Source: an uncultured cyanobacterium (GTDB taxonomy: Bacteria; Cyanobacteriota; Cyanobacteriia; Cyanobacteriales; Nostocaceae). From it: a stretch of 57,372 nt of DNA. The position numbers were made by a program, and so were the translations under genes. The stretch is from NCBI GenBank assembly GCA_903903925.1, contig CAIVAU010000245.1, positions 1-57,372 of the forward strand. Reading direction: 5' to 3'. Shown piece by piece: positions 16,981 through 26,348 of the stretch. How positions within the stretch are numbered: position 1 is the stretch's first letter; every line of letters begins with the position of its first letter. The notes under the pieces are model-generated. The model searched no databases and was not told where the DNA came from. It was given only the letters and a program-made list of their open reading frames with translations.

Positions 16981-18570
16981 ATGCCTGTTTCCTACGATCT
17001 AAATCTAGTAGTTCTCTCGGTGATCATCGCTATTCTCTCCGCTTATACAGCTGTGGATTTAACAGAACGAATCGCAACGGCTAAAGGGTGGGCTTGGATT
17101 GGTTGGTTGATTGGTGGTGCAAGTTCCTTTGGAATTGGTATCTGGTCGATGCATTTCGTTGGTATGTTGGCGTTTCATCTAACCGTACCAATCCATTATG
17201 ATTTTTTGATTGTTTTAGTTTCTTTCTTACCTGCAATTTTGTCGTCAGGGTTTGCCCTATGGATTGTCAGCGGTAAAGTGCTTCTTCTTCCTAACCTGTT
17301 AGGTGCCAGCCTAGTATTGGGGATGGGGATTACTGCGATGCACTACATAGGCCTAGCTGCAATGCAACTACCAGCGATCGCCCACTACGATCTGAAATTG
17401 GTTATACTCTCTGCTGGGATTGCAGTAACGGTATCACTAGCTGCCCTGTACTTAATCCAATATCTATACACTAAAGCAACACCAGTCATGTGGTGGCAGA
17501 AAATTGGTGCAGCAGTATTAATGGGGATAGCCGTACCGATGATGCACTATGTAGGAATGGCAGCGGTTTGTTTTAGTCCAATTGAATCATTTTCTCTTAA
17601 GTTTCCTGAACCCAACATAACTTGGCTCTCGTCCCTGATTAGTGTTGTGACATTTTCTATTTTAGGTTTGGCATTGGTGACTTCTTCTGAAACAAAAGTC
17701 ATTGATCGGACAAAAGAGGTTTCCTTGGCTTTAGAACAGCTTCAGCAATCCCAACTTCAACTCATTCAAACTGAGAAAATGTCAAGTCTAGGTCTACTTG
17801 TCGCCGGAGTTGCCCATGAGATTAATAATCCAGTCAACTTTATTTATGCCAATCTGCACTATGTGCAAGAAAATAGCCAAAACTTGCTGGAACTTGTGCA
17901 GCTTTACCAAGATTGCTATCCTGAGTCAGCATCTCAAATTCAAGGGAAGGTGAAGGAAATCGACTTGGAGTTTATGCGAGAAGATTTACCCAAGGTCATA
18001 GACTCCATGAAGCTTGGAATTGATCGCATTATTGATATTGTGCGATCGCTTCGCCATTTCACTCGATGGGATGAAACTGAAGACCAGGAAGTAGATATTC
18101 ACGGTGGAATTGACAGTACGTTGTTGATTTTGCAACACCGCCTCAGGGGTAGTAGTACTCGTCCCCGGATTGAAATTATTAAGAATTATGGAGTATTGCC
18201 AAAAATAAACTGTTATCTAAGTCAGATGAATCAAGTATTTATGAACATTCTGGCAAACGCAATTGACGCCCTTGATGAAGCCATAACACAAGACAAAATC
18301 AGCAATCAAATTCCTCAAATTCAAATTACAACAGAAATCAATTCTAAAAATTGGGTTGTCATTCGGATTTCTGACAATGGGATTGGTGTGCCTGAGCGGC
18401 TCAAACAACGGTTGTTTGAACCTTTATTTACCACAAAAACCGTTGGGAAAGGCACTGGACTTGGGTTATCGATAGCCTATCAAATTGTGGTGAAAAAACA
18501 CAATGGCACCTTGGAAGTAAATTCTCGCCCAGGGGTGGGAACCGAGTTTACGATCTCAATTCCAACCTGA
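16981..18570 (+). CDS. MHYT-domain sensor histidine kinase
   Basis: A 529-residue integral membrane kinase. Residues 1-235 hold about seven membrane spans with three MHYT-type motifs: MHFVGM at 57, MHYIGL at 120 and MHYVGM at 188. This domain is thought to bind copper and sense O2, CO or NO. A coiled linker leads to the HisKA domain with the phosphorylatable His279 (AGVAHEINNPVNF). The HATPase domain follows with NQVFMNILANAIDAL (N box), DNGIGVPE (G1) and GKGTGLGLSIAYQIV (G2). No response regulator gene is adjacent, so its partner is elsewhere. It precedes the catabolic island by about 100 bases, but a regulatory link is only a guess. Confidence 0.93.
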   Translation: MPVSYDLNLVVLSVIIAILSAYTAVDLTERIATAKGWAWIGWLIGGASSFGIGIWSMHFVGMLAFHLTVPIHYDFLIVLVSFLPAILSSGFALWIVSGKVLLLPNLLGASLVLGMGITAMHYIGLAAMQLPAIAHYDLKLVILSAGIAVTVSLAALYLIQYLYTKATPVMWWQKIGAAVLMGIAVPMMHYVGMAAVCFSPIESFSLKFPEPNITWLSSLISVVTFSILGLALVTSSETKVIDRTKEVSLALEQLQQSQLQLIQTEKMSSLGLLVAGVAHEINNPVNFIYANLHYVQENSQNLLELVQLYQDCYPESASQIQGKVKEIDLEFMREDLPKVIDSMKLGIDRIIDIVRSLRHFTRWDETEDQEVDIHGGIDSTLLILQHRLRGSSTRPRIEIIKNYGVLPKINCYLSQMNQVFMNILANAIDALDEAITQDKISNQIPQIQITTEINSKNWVVIRISDNGIGVPERLKQRLFEPLFTTKTVGKGTGLGLSIAYQIVVKKHNGTLEVNSRPGVGTEFTISIPT

Positions 18571-18690
18571 GAGTCGGAGCTTGTGATGAATAACGCCTCG
18601 TCCTGTTGCATTTGCCTTCCGGAAAGTTTACCGAAGCGCATGTATTCTGCTGTAATAGATACAGGGTAAGGTTTTTATCAGTTGACAAGG

Positions 18691-19038
18691 ATGACAGAAA
18701 AAGTTATTGCGATCGATAGTTTTCATGCCCATGTCTATTACGATACCAGTACTCGCGAGATGGCTGCCCGCATCCGTGAAGAATTGGGCAATAGATTTGA
18801 GGTACAGCTTGGGCGCTGGCGGGATGAACCTGTTGGACCCCACCCAAAATCGATGTATCAAGTTGCATTCTTAGCGAATCAATTTGCTGAGATCATCCCT
18901 TGGTTAATGCTGAATCGCCAGGAGTTGGATGTTCTCGTCCACCCGAATACAGGCGATGCTGTGGCTGACCATACGGAGCATTCTTTGTGGTTGGGGGAGA
19001 AATTGAAGCTGAATATTGAGGTTTTAAAAGCCGCTTAA
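18691..19038 (+). CDS. DOPA 4,5-dioxygenase-like protein
   Basis: About 115 residues, the size of the small DOPA-dioxygenase family found in fungi and bacteria. Family marks are SFHAHVYYD near the N-terminus, VQLGRWRDEPVGPHPKSMYQ in the middle and ELDVLVHPNTGDAVADHTEH toward the end; the conserved His residues probably bind a metal. The family cleaves catechol-type rings. It could act on an aromatic intermediate together with the convergent aldolase gene, whose stop codon it overlaps by four bases. The ATG at 18691 or the TTG at 18682 may be the start. Confidence 0.8.
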   Translation: MTEKVIAIDSFHAHVYYDTSTREMAARIREELGNRFEVQLGRWRDEPVGPHPKSMYQVAFLANQFAEIIPWLMLNRQELDVLVHPNTGDAVADHTEHSLWLGEKLKLNIEVLKAA

Positions 19039-19796
19039 TCCAGCAAATCAGGTTCTTCTCGAACAATCCTGTCGTACAGTGGTTGAAAGCTGAACCATCC
19101 GGCTGAGTGTGATCCCACTTGGCTTTGAGCTAAACTGGCGTTATCGTGGTCAATCGGAATGGGTTTGCTTGCGGCTTCTGCTAAAAGCTGAACTTGGGTT
19201 GCTCGCTCAAAGCTGATATACCACCAAGCCGCTTCATCAACGGTATGACCTACTGTCAAGTGACCGTGGTTACGCAGGATGATGGCTTTTTTATTGCCTA
19301 AAGCCTCTCCAATTCGCTTACCTTCAGAAGTGTCTAACACAACACCTCTATAGTCATCAAACAGGGCATGGTCTTGATAAAAAGCACAAGCATCCTGAGT
19401 TAGGGGGTCAAGCAAACGATGGAAAGTTGACCAGGTTTTGCCGTAAAGTGAATGAGCATGTGCAGCAGCTATAATATCGGGTCGAGCTTCGTGAACCTGA
19501 GAATGGATGGCAAAGGCAGCTTTATTGACAGAGCGATCGCCCTTAACCACTTCACCTTCTGAGTCCAGCAAGATTAGGTCAGAGACTCGGATGTGACCAA
19601 AGTACATCCCAAAAGGATTCACCCAAAAATGGTCCGTAAATTCAGGATCTCGAGCTGTGATATGACCAGCTATACCTTCACTGAAGCCAAAACGAGCAAA
19701 CAGCCGAAAGGCAGCGGCGAGGCGTTGTTTGCGGTGGAGGCGTTCGTCTTCAACTCGCTCAAACACAGGGGGTTGAGGTCTATCGAATCTGGGCAT
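19035..19796 (-). CDS. Class II aldolase/adducin-family protein
   Basis: A 253-residue protein with the family zinc site: AHAHSLYGK (His-x-His), an acidic SEGIAGHITARDPE segment, and a later His in LRNHGHLTVGHTVDEA. The family includes fuculose-phosphate aldolases and dehydratases. This size and the long N- and C-terminal extensions fit the adducin-like subgroup of unknown substrate. AGGAG lies 11 bases before the ATG. It points away from the flavoprotein gene, so it shares an intergenic region with the island. Confidence 0.85.
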   Translation of the reverse strand: MPRFDRPQPPVFERVEDERLHRKQRLAAAFRLFARFGFSEGIAGHITARDPEFTDHFWVNPFGMYFGHIRVSDLILLDSEGEVVKGDRSVNKAAFAIHSQVHEARPDIIAAAHAHSLYGKTWSTFHRLLDPLTQDACAFYQDHALFDDYRGVVLDTSEGKRIGEALGNKKAIILRNHGHLTVGHTVDEAAWWYISFERATQVQLLAEAASKPIPIDHDNASLAQSQVGSHSAGWFSFQPLYDRIVREEPDLLD

Positions 19797-20213
19797 AAAA
19801 TTGATTCTCCTTGTAACACTTCAGTTCTGTTGACAACTGCGTTCTTTAGTTCTAACTAATTTTTACCTGATTTTAATCCTCCCTGCACGGAACGTTCATC
19901 AACTTCTAACTATTGATGCTAACGCTACCATTGGATTTGGAAACAGAATTTCAGCGGTCAGTTGAACAATTGGAGGCAGAACGTTTATGTCTAATTTTTA
20001 TGAAAGATATCCTTGATTTTCTAGAGAAACTATGCAAAGCTATGACTTGTATACAAAATACTGCTACTCGGTAGAGTAATCGTATTCAAAAATCGAAAAC
20101 CTCCATGACAAAGTGGCAGATTTAAGCGGCTGACGACGGGATGCTGCAATAACTGTGCGATCGCCAACGTATTTCTGTTGTGGGCAAACTCTGATATTAA
20201 AGCGAGGAATTTG
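19797..20213. promoter_or_regulatory. Divergent control region of the flavoprotein island
   Basis: This region separates the leftward aldolase from the rightward flavoprotein gene. A small inverted repeat, TACTC/GAGTA, lies at about 20066-20079, close to TTGTATACAAAAT. These may be part of a promoter or operator. A 52-codon frame (19916-20074) is listed separately. I see no other feature. Confidence 0.35.
19916..20074 (+). CDS. Doubtful short ORF, possible gene relic
   Basis: A 52-codon frame starting MLTLPLDLETEFQRSVEQLE with helical, charged character. No ribosome binding site is visible. Its N-terminus resembles tail segments of some cyanobacterial transposase- or Rpn-like proteins, but the match is too short to be sure. 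It may be an accidental frame or the remnant of an older gene in the leader of the flavoprotein gene. Confidence 0.2.
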   Translation: MLTLPLDLETEFQRSVEQLEAERLCLIFMKDILDFLEKLCKAMTCIQNTATR

Positions 20214-21836
20214 ATGGAAACAAACCAGTTTTGGTCAGGAGAGTCATCTACAACCGATTATGACCCTAACTTGCTCTCAGATGTGTTGATAATTGGAGGA
20301 GGTCCGGCTGGAACTTGGGCAGCTTGGAGTGCAGCATCCTCAGGGGCTAGGGTAATCCTTGTAGATAAAGGGTACTGTGGCACTACTGGTTGCGCGGCTG
20401 CATCTGGTAACGGCGTTTGGTACGTACCGCCCGATCCTGATGCACGAGAAGCAGCAATGGCAAGTCGCGAAACCTTGGGTGGATTTTTATCAAACCGCGA
20501 TTGGATGAAGCGGGTACTAGATCAAACTTATGCAAATATCAACCTGCTAGCAGAGTGGGGTTATCCCTTTCCCACCGATGAAGAGGGTAAACCCTATAGG
20601 CGATCGCTTCAAGGCCCAGAATATATGCGACTGATGCGCAAGCAAATCAAACGGGCGGGCGTCACAATCTTAGACAACAGTCCAGCTTTGCAACTGCTGG
20701 TATCTGATGGTGCAGTTGCAGGTGCAACCGGGATCAATCGTCAGTCAGGTAAAAAATGGATTGTGCGATCAGGTGCTGTGGTCATCGCCACTGGCGGCTG
20801 TGCTTTCTTAAGCAAAGCACTGGGATGCAACGTTTTAACCGGGGATGGTTACTTAATGGCGGCTGAAGCAGGTGCCGAAATGTCGGGAATGGAATTTTCC
20901 AACGCTTACGGCATCTGTCCCGCCTTTTCTTCCGTCACCAAAACTCTGTTTTACAATTGGGCAACTTTTACCTACGAAGACGGCACTCCAATCCCTGGTG
21001 CTGGTTCACAACGGGGTCGTACGGTAATTGCCAACACTTTATTGACTCAGCCAGTTTACGCCATTTTAGATCAAGCAACAGAAGAAATGCGCGTTGCTAT
21101 GCGTAAAGCGCAACCCAACTTCTTTTTACCCTTAGATCGCGCTGGTATTGATCCCTTTACTCAGCGTTTCCCTGTCACTCTCCGTCTAGAAGGAACCGTG
21201 CGAGGTACGGGTGGAATTAGGATTTTAGATCACACCTGTGCTACTTCTGTCAAAGGACTGTATGCCGCAGGGGATGCAGCAACACGAGAATTAATCTGCG
21301 GTGGGTTCACAGGTGGTGGTAGTCATAACGCTGCTTGGGCAATATCCTCAGGTTATTGGGCTGGACAGTCTGCGACCGATTACGCCCATGAGTTGGGAGA
21401 CAAGGCAACACAACGCCCAACAGAAGCAGTAGGCGAGGCAATATTCAATGCCGGAAGCGATCGCCCAACCCTCAACGCTGAGCAAATCATCCAGGCAACT
21501 CAAGCCGAAGTCTTCCCCTACGATCGCAACTATTTCCGCAACGAGAAGAATTTGACAGAATCTTTGCACCGATTGAATCACCTTTGGCAGGAGATTCGCA
21601 CCAGCTTTGCGGCAAGCGATCAAAATATTGTCCAGGCGCGGGAAGCAGCAGCAATGGTAGCAACAGCCAGATGGATGTACAGCAGCGCCCTAGAACGCAC
21701 AGAAACTCGCGGAATGCACAAGCACCTAGACTATCCGCAACAGGATGATAACCAGAAACATTACCTGATTAGTGGCGGTTTAGATCAAGTCTGGGTAAGG
21801 GCTGAATCAAAAGAACTACTAACAACTAATAACTAA
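20214..21836 (+). CDS. AprA/fumarate-reductase-like FAD flavoprotein, copy 1
   Basis: About 540 residues. The FAD-binding Rossmann motif is IIGGGPAGTWAAWSAA near the N-terminus. A GCAAASGNGVW segment and an ATGGCAFLSKALGC segment follow. The conserved substrate-side region is EGTVRGTGGIRI, and GLYAAGDAATRELI precedes a glycine-rich GGFTGGGSHNAAWA. This is the fumarate reductase/adenylylsulfate reductase (AprA) superfamily. A 110-residue ferredoxin follows after eight bases, as AprB follows AprA. ATG 20214 has GAGG upstream; an in-frame GTG at 20178 does not. True dissimilatory AprA is not expected in a cyanobacterium, so the substrate here is probably an organosulfur or related compound. Confidence 0.8.
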   Translation: METNQFWSGESSTTDYDPNLLSDVLIIGGGPAGTWAAWSAASSGARVILVDKGYCGTTGCAAASGNGVWYVPPDPDAREAAMASRETLGGFLSNRDWMKRVLDQTYANINLLAEWGYPFPTDEEGKPYRRSLQGPEYMRLMRKQIKRAGVTILDNSPALQLLVSDGAVAGATGINRQSGKKWIVRSGAVVIATGGCAFLSKALGCNVLTGDGYLMAAEAGAEMSGMEFSNAYGICPAFSSVTKTLFYNWATFTYEDGTPIPGAGSQRGRTVIANTLLTQPVYAILDQATEEMRVAMRKAQPNFFLPLDRAGIDPFTQRFPVTLRLEGTVRGTGGIRILDHTCATSVKGLYAAGDAATRELICGGFTGGGSHNAAWAISSGYWAGQSATDYAHELGDKATQRPTEAVGEAIFNAGSDRPTLNAEQIIQATQAEVFPYDRNYFRNEKNLTESLHRLNHLWQEIRTSFAASDQNIVQAREAAAMVATARWMYSSALERTETRGMHKHLDYPQQDDNQKHYLISGGLDQVWVRAESKELLTTNN

Positions 21837-21844
21837 CAACCAAT

Positions 21845-22174
21845 ATGATTGAGTTAGTCAGTGAATCCCGGTGCATAGAGTGTAATATATGCGTCAGTGT
21901 TTGCCCAACAAATGTATTTCACATTGTGCCAGATGCACCACCAACCATTGCCAGACAAAGTGACTGTCAAACCTGTTTTATGTGTGAATTGTACTGTCCG
22001 GTAGATGCTCTGTATGTGGCACCCCAAGTGGAGCCGCTTGAGTCGGTAGACGAGAAGTCTCTTGTAGAAGCTGGATTTCTGGGTAGTTATCGAAAAGATG
22101 TCGGTTGGGGTCGTGAACGCACAAATGGGGCTAAAGAAGATTCAACTTTTCAAATACTGAAGCATCTAAAATAA
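21845..22174 (+). CDS. Two-[4Fe-4S] ferredoxin, AprB-like partner, copy 1
   Basis: A 109-residue protein with two full CxxCxxCxxxC motifs: Cys10, 13, 16, 20 and Cys41, 44, 47, 51. Each is followed by proline, as in bacterial-type ferredoxins. The C-terminal 45 residues (EAGFLGSYRKDVGWGRE) form a tail also seen in copy 2 and reminiscent of the AprB tail that wraps its flavoprotein. It begins eight bases after the flavoprotein stop, so the two make one operon and probably one complex that passes electrons to or from the FAD. Confidence 0.85.
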   Translation: MIELVSESRCIECNICVSVCPTNVFHIVPDAPPTIARQSDCQTCFMCELYCPVDALYVAPQVEPLESVDEKSLVEAGFLGSYRKDVGWGRERTNGAKEDSTFQILKHLK

Positions 22175-22194
22175 GCAGTTCGGAGGGAGCTCAT

Positions 22195-23244
22195 ATGATT
22201 CATTTTGTCCAACCCGCTCTCTTTTCAAGATTAGCAACCTTAGGAGCGTTTTTCCTCCTACTACTCAATACTGCTTGTAGTTCCAGCCAAACCCTATCCA
22301 AAGAAGTCGCTGTTACTAAGACCGAAGCACCATTAAAGACTTCGACTTTGCACTTGGGTATTATTAGTGCCGCTAATACTCAAACTCCTACTGGTCCTAT
22401 AGGCTGGGCAATGCATACAGGCAAGTTCAAGCCGGAATTAGAGAAATTGGGGATCAAACAACTGATGATCCTCAATTTTCGCAACGGACCCGATCTCAAT
22501 GAAGCCCTTGTTGCAGAGAAGATAGACGTTGGCATATATGGCGATACACCCGCGATCGTCGCAAAAGCTAACGGAATCCAAACCCGATTAATTAGTCAAG
22601 AGCAAGTGGGACAAAATGCTTGGTTGTTAGCGAAGAAAAATGGACCGCGTTCAATAGCAGAACTCAAAGGGCAAAGAGTAGCGACATCAAAAGGTTCGTA
22701 TATGCATCGCTACTTAATCGGGTTGTTGAAAAAGTCTGGCATTGCTGAACAAGTGACCATTGTACACCTACTTCCAAGCGAAGCCCAAGCAGCACTGGAA
22801 CGTGGGGATATTGCTGCCATTGCCGCACCCACAAATACAGGTCCATTGCTAGCGTCAAAAGGTTTTCCGGTGATTGATGAAGCCGTTAAACATCCTGACT
22901 TACTAGGAACGAGTGCAACTGTTATCACAGAAGCTTTTCTGGCTCAATATCCTGATCTTCCTAAAAAGTGGAATCAGATTAAACAACAAGCAGTTAAAGA
23001 TATTAAGGCTAACCCAGAAGAGTATTACAAATTCTATTCCCAAGTATCTGGATACCCGATTGATATCGCTAAAGCTTCCTTCTCCATCAAGCAGTTTCCA
23101 GAAGAACCATTTTCTGCTCAAGGACTGGGACTATTAGAAGGAACTAAGAAATTTTTAGTTTCACAGAAGTTAGCTAAATCGGATTTTAAATTGAAGGATT
23201 GGATTTTAAGCGCAGATGTAGATACCCCAAGGGTATCCAGATGA
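22195..23244 (+). CDS. Sulfonate/taurine-type binding lipoprotein
   Basis: A 349-residue periplasmic binding protein of the NitT/TauT/SsuA family. The signal peptide ends in a lipobox (NTAC, Cys near residue 28). The mature protein has the family pattern: PIGWAMHTGKF near the start, DVGIYGDTPAIVAKANG in the middle, and SIAELKGQRVATSKGS. A perfect GGAGG lies eight bases before the ATG. It is the third gene of the flavoprotein operon, which links the complex to uptake of an external substrate. No SsuB or SsuC gene lies in the window, so the membrane part must be elsewhere. Confidence 0.88.
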   Translation: MIHFVQPALFSRLATLGAFFLLLLNTACSSSQTLSKEVAVTKTEAPLKTSTLHLGIISAANTQTPTGPIGWAMHTGKFKPELEKLGIKQLMILNFRNGPDLNEALVAEKIDVGIYGDTPAIVAKANGIQTRLISQEQVGQNAWLLAKKNGPRSIAELKGQRVATSKGSYMHRYLIGLLKKSGIAEQVTIVHLLPSEAQAALERGDIAAIAAPTNTGPLLASKGFPVIDEAVKHPDLLGTSATVITEAFLAQYPDLPKKWNQIKQQAVKDIKANPEEYYKFYSQVSGYPIDIAKASFSIKQFPEEPFSAQGLGLLEGTKKFLVSQKLAKSDFKLKDWILSADVDTPRVSR

Positions 23245-23466
23245 TTGTTTGTTAGATTCGCTTAAATAAAGGTAAAACAGCGTACACTCGATTTATTTTT
23301 TGACAACTTAGCACGCTACCGAGCAGGTAAGCACTTGCGCAATGTGGTGGACAAAAAAGCAGGATATTAAACACGACCTGTATACAGCATGGAGTCTTTG
23401 ATTGCCCAAAGCTTGGATCTCAAAGCATCGTCTCACCAATTCAGAATATTTTGCAATACTTAATAT

Positions 23467-23501
23467 TAGACAATCAAATAATTCGTGTATCATAGATTTA
23501 T
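23467..23501 (+). promoter_or_regulatory. Promoter-like site of the amidohydrolase gene
   Basis: TAGACA (23467-23472) and TATCAT (23488-23493) form a plausible -35/-10 pair with 15 bases between. The word GTGTATCATAGATTTAT (23485-23501) differs by one base from that upstream of the TauD-like gene (32083-32099). The shared TTCCTT just after it strengthens the idea of common control. The rest of the gap 23245-23601 holds no gene. Confidence 0.5.
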
Positions 23502-23601
23502 GTTCCTTAGTACATATTTTTTGGGAAAATCGTAGCCAAAAGCTGGGAAGCAGTACTATTGGCTGCTGAGAAAAAACTGTGATTTTTTAAAGGAAAAAAA
23601 C

Positions 23602-25155
23602 ATGACTGAATATAGCCGATTGAAGACTTCACCCTCCGCCGCAATCAGAGCTACTCTGGATTATCCAGTAATTGACACAGATGTTCATACTAATGATTTC
23701 ACACCGGCTCTTGAAGATTACATCGCTAATTACGGCGGTGCGAAACTCGTGGACGAATTGCGGAAGGCAGAATCCTCTCGTCTCAACTCCAAGAGCAATG
23801 GGAAAGACTGGTATCAACAAACTCCTGAAGAACGTCAACACAACCGCACAATTCGCTCCCCTTGGTGGGCGAGAGTCACCCGCAACACCTTAGATCTTGC
23901 CACTTATATTTTGCCAGAACTGCTTTATGAGCGTCAGGCGGAACAGGGATCAGATTATTCAGTGCTCTTTCCTAATAATGCCCTCGCACCAGTTGGAGCA
24001 AGTTTAGAGAACCGTCAAGCATTGCAACGATCAGTCAATCATTATCATGCTGATCTCTATCGTAAATATAGCGATCGCCTGACACCAGTGGCTGGTATTC
24101 CCATGACTACCCCTCAAGAAGCTATTGAGGAGCTAGAATTTGCAGTGAAAACACTGGGATTGAAGGTGATTAATATTCCTGGTGGTGTGAAACGGCCAAT
24201 CAAGGCGATCGCTGATAAGTATCCAGCAGATAAATTTCCCGAAATCGCCAAGTATGCATCTTATATAGATTTCTTCGGACTGGACAGTGAATACGACTAC
24301 GATCCATTCTGGGCTAAAGTCATCGAACTAGGTGTACCCGTAACGACCCATTATGGCAGTCAAGGTTGGACTGGACGCTCCTCCATCAGCAACTACATGA
24401 ACAACCACATCGGTCACTTTGCTGATGGTTCACAAGCATTTGCCAAGGCATTGTTCTTTGGTGGTGTAACCAAGCGTTTTCCACAGTTGCGAGTAGGTAT
24501 GCTCGAAGGTGGTGCAGATTGGGGTGCTCACGTCTACATTCATTTAGTAGACCGTTTCTCCAAGCGCAATATCAAGGCGCTGCAAAACTATAACCCAGAC
24601 CTCACCAATGCCTCGGAGTTGTTCGAGCTGTTTGAACGCTTCGGTGGTGAAATTACTCAAGGGTTTTCCCTGACTAAAGAAGAACTAACCAAGAGTGTAC
24701 TGGGTTCTTCCTTCAGCCGTCATAGCCGTCAACCAGTTGGTAGCGAACTGGAAGACTTTGCCGCCGCAGGTATTGAAACTATTGAAGATATCCGCGATCG
24801 CTGGGTAAACAACTTCTTTTTTGGTTCCGAGTCCGACGACCGCACCATCGGAGCAGCATTCAACGACAAAGCCAATCCCTTAGGTGTGAAAATTAACGCC
24901 ATTTATTCCTCAGATGTTGGTCACTGGGATGTACCCGATCTGACAGAACCGCTAGCAGAAAGCTGGCAGCTGGTGAAAGAAGGCGTCATTTCCGAAGCTG
25001 ACTTCAAAGCTTATGTATTTGCGAATCCCTACAAGTTCTATACTGAATCTAACCCCAACTTCTTCAAGGGTACAGCGGTTGAATCTAAGATAGCTCAAAT
25101 CGAATTACAGCCCTTCGGGCAAGGCAGAAGGCAGGAGGCAGGAGGCAGAAGGTGA
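23602..25155 (+). CDS. Amidohydrolase-family (ACMSD-like) metal hydrolase
   Basis: A 517-residue TIM-barrel protein of the amidohydrolase-related family, whose members decarboxylate or hydrolyse aromatic acids. The N-terminal metal segment is VIDTDVHTND. Further marks are LTPVAGIPMTTPQEAIEELE, THYGSQGW, a VGMLEGGADWGAHVYIH segment and a C-terminal SSDVGHWDVPD. It is longer than the usual 330-400 residues, with an insertion near 330-430. The final ten residues (QGRRQEAGGRR) are encoded by a GGCAGGA repeat and are probably a recent extension. A perfect hairpin follows. Its place between the binding protein and a reductase suggests it processes the scavenged substrate. Confidence 0.82.
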   Translation: MTEYSRLKTSPSAAIRATLDYPVIDTDVHTNDFTPALEDYIANYGGAKLVDELRKAESSRLNSKSNGKDWYQQTPEERQHNRTIRSPWWARVTRNTLDLATYILPELLYERQAEQGSDYSVLFPNNALAPVGASLENRQALQRSVNHYHADLYRKYSDRLTPVAGIPMTTPQEAIEELEFAVKTLGLKVINIPGGVKRPIKAIADKYPADKFPEIAKYASYIDFFGLDSEYDYDPFWAKVIELGVPVTTHYGSQGWTGRSSISNYMNNHIGHFADGSQAFAKALFFGGVTKRFPQLRVGMLEGGADWGAHVYIHLVDRFSKRNIKALQNYNPDLTNASELFELFERFGGEITQGFSLTKEELTKSVLGSSFSRHSRQPVGSELEDFAAAGIETIEDIRDRWVNNFFFGSESDDRTIGAAFNDKANPLGVKINAIYSSDVGHWDVPDLTEPLAESWQLVKEGVISEADFKAYVFANPYKFYTESNPNFFKGTAVESKIAQIELQPFGQGRRQEAGGRR

Positions 25156-25163
25156 ATTTGAGC

Positions 25164-25207
25164 AGGCAGAAGGGACCCACGTTTTTAAGCGTGGGTCCCT
25201 TCTGCCT
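25164..25207 (+). terminator. Perfect 18-base hairpin after the amidohydrolase gene
   Basis: AGGCAGAAGGGACCCACG (25164-25181) pairs perfectly with its complement at 25190-25207 around an eight-base loop. It starts nine bases past the stop codon. It lacks a long T-run after the right arm, so it may slow or protect the transcript rather than end it. Part of it belongs to a dispersed repeat (see 16719). Confidence 0.6.
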
Positions 25208-25290
25208 CCTGCTTTCTCAAAAGCCCCCAAATCGATGGGGTTTGCAATGCATGAATTTTGAATTTATAATTTTGAATTGGAGCGAAGCGA

Positions 25291-26289
25291 GTGACGTTAC
25301 CAACTAAGAATCTGGGTAAAACTGGATTGACTGTTTCACGCCTCTGTCTTGGCACCATGACCTTTGGATTGCAGATTGATGAAGAAACTTCCAGGGTTAT
25401 TCTTGACACAGCCGCTGACGCTGGTATCAACTTTCTGGATACAGCCGATGTTTATCCCCTTGGTGGCGGAATTACGACAGCTGGACGCACCGAAGAAATC
25501 ATTGGACGCTGGCTCAAAGGCAAACGCGAGCATTTTATTCTGGCTACCAAGGCTGTAGGCAAGGTTGGCCCTGCACCTTGGGATCGGGGTGCTTCGCGCA
25601 AACATATTTTGGATGCGATCGATGCTTCCCTCAGACGACTGGGAACCGATTATGTTGATCTGTATCAGTTGCACTCTGATGATGCCTCAACCCCCCTGGA
25701 TGAGACTCTCGAAGCTTTAGACAAGGTGGTTCGCTCTGGGAAGGCACGCTATATCGGAGTTTCTAACTTCTTAGCTTACCGACTCAGCCGCGCTTTAGGT
25801 CGCGCTGATGTGAGAAATTTGACTCGTTTTGTCTCGATTCAGCCCCGCTACAATCTGTTATTCCGTGAAATTGAGCGAGAACTGTTGCCTCTGGCGCAAG
25901 AAGAAGGACTGGGTGTAATTCCCTACAATCCTTTGGCAGGTGGTCTACTCACTGGTAAACACAATCTTGCTCAAGGTCCCACAGCCGGAACTCGTTTTAC
26001 CTTGGGTGCAGCCGCCGAACGTTATCAAGAACGTTATTGGCACGATCGCGAGTTTAATACTGTTGAGGAATTACGCACAGTAGCAGATTTGGCTGGACTG
26101 TCACTTACCACCCTAGCGGTGGCTTGGGTGCTGGCTAATCCGATTATCACTGCCCCGATTATTGGCGCTAGCCGTCCAGAACAACTTGCTGACACCCTCA
26201 AGGCGTTGGAAGTAAAACTCGACGACAATTTAAAACAGAAGCTAGACGACATAACTGCCGAGTATCGAAGGGGAGATTCTCTGCGTTAA
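25291..26289 (+). CDS. Aldo/keto reductase
   Basis: A 332-residue NADPH-dependent reductase with the family pattern. LGTMTFGLQIDEE is near the N-terminus, FLDTADVYPLGGG carries the catalytic Asp and Tyr, FILATKAVGK the Lys and DLYQLHSDD the His. ARYIGVSNF and PIIGASRPEQL form the cofactor pocket. It starts at GTG, with GGAG eight bases upstream. The start region overlaps a small GAGCGAAGCGAG palindrome that also occurs near 6098. The substrate is unknown; the role in the island could be reduction of an aldehyde released by C-S cleavage. Confidence 0.92.
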   Translation: MTLPTKNLGKTGLTVSRLCLGTMTFGLQIDEETSRVILDTAADAGINFLDTADVYPLGGGITTAGRTEEIIGRWLKGKREHFILATKAVGKVGPAPWDRGASRKHILDAIDASLRRLGTDYVDLYQLHSDDASTPLDETLEALDKVVRSGKARYIGVSNFLAYRLSRALGRADVRNLTRFVSIQPRYNLLFREIERELLPLAQEEGLGVIPYNPLAGGLLTGKHNLAQGPTAGTRFTLGAAAERYQERYWHDREFNTVEELRTVADLAGLSLTTLAVAWVLANPIITAPIIGASRPEQLADTLKALEVKLDDNLKQKLDDITAEYRRGDSLR

Positions 26290-26348
26290 GAGTGGTTCAG
26301 AGGGAGCAGGGAGCAGGGAATAAAGAACCAGAAAAACTAGAGACTCTC

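Noticed and set aside
20055..20080. Similarity of AATACTGCTACTCGGTAGAG to the MITE end at 32169
   Set aside because: Only short words match (AATACTGCT, CGGT), with no second end and no duplication. Treated as chance.
20214..22174. True dissimilatory adenylylsulfate reductase (aprAB)
   Set aside because: The superfamily and gene order fit, but sat, dsr and qmo genes are absent and the host is an oxygenic phototroph. I name it AprA/AprB-like only.
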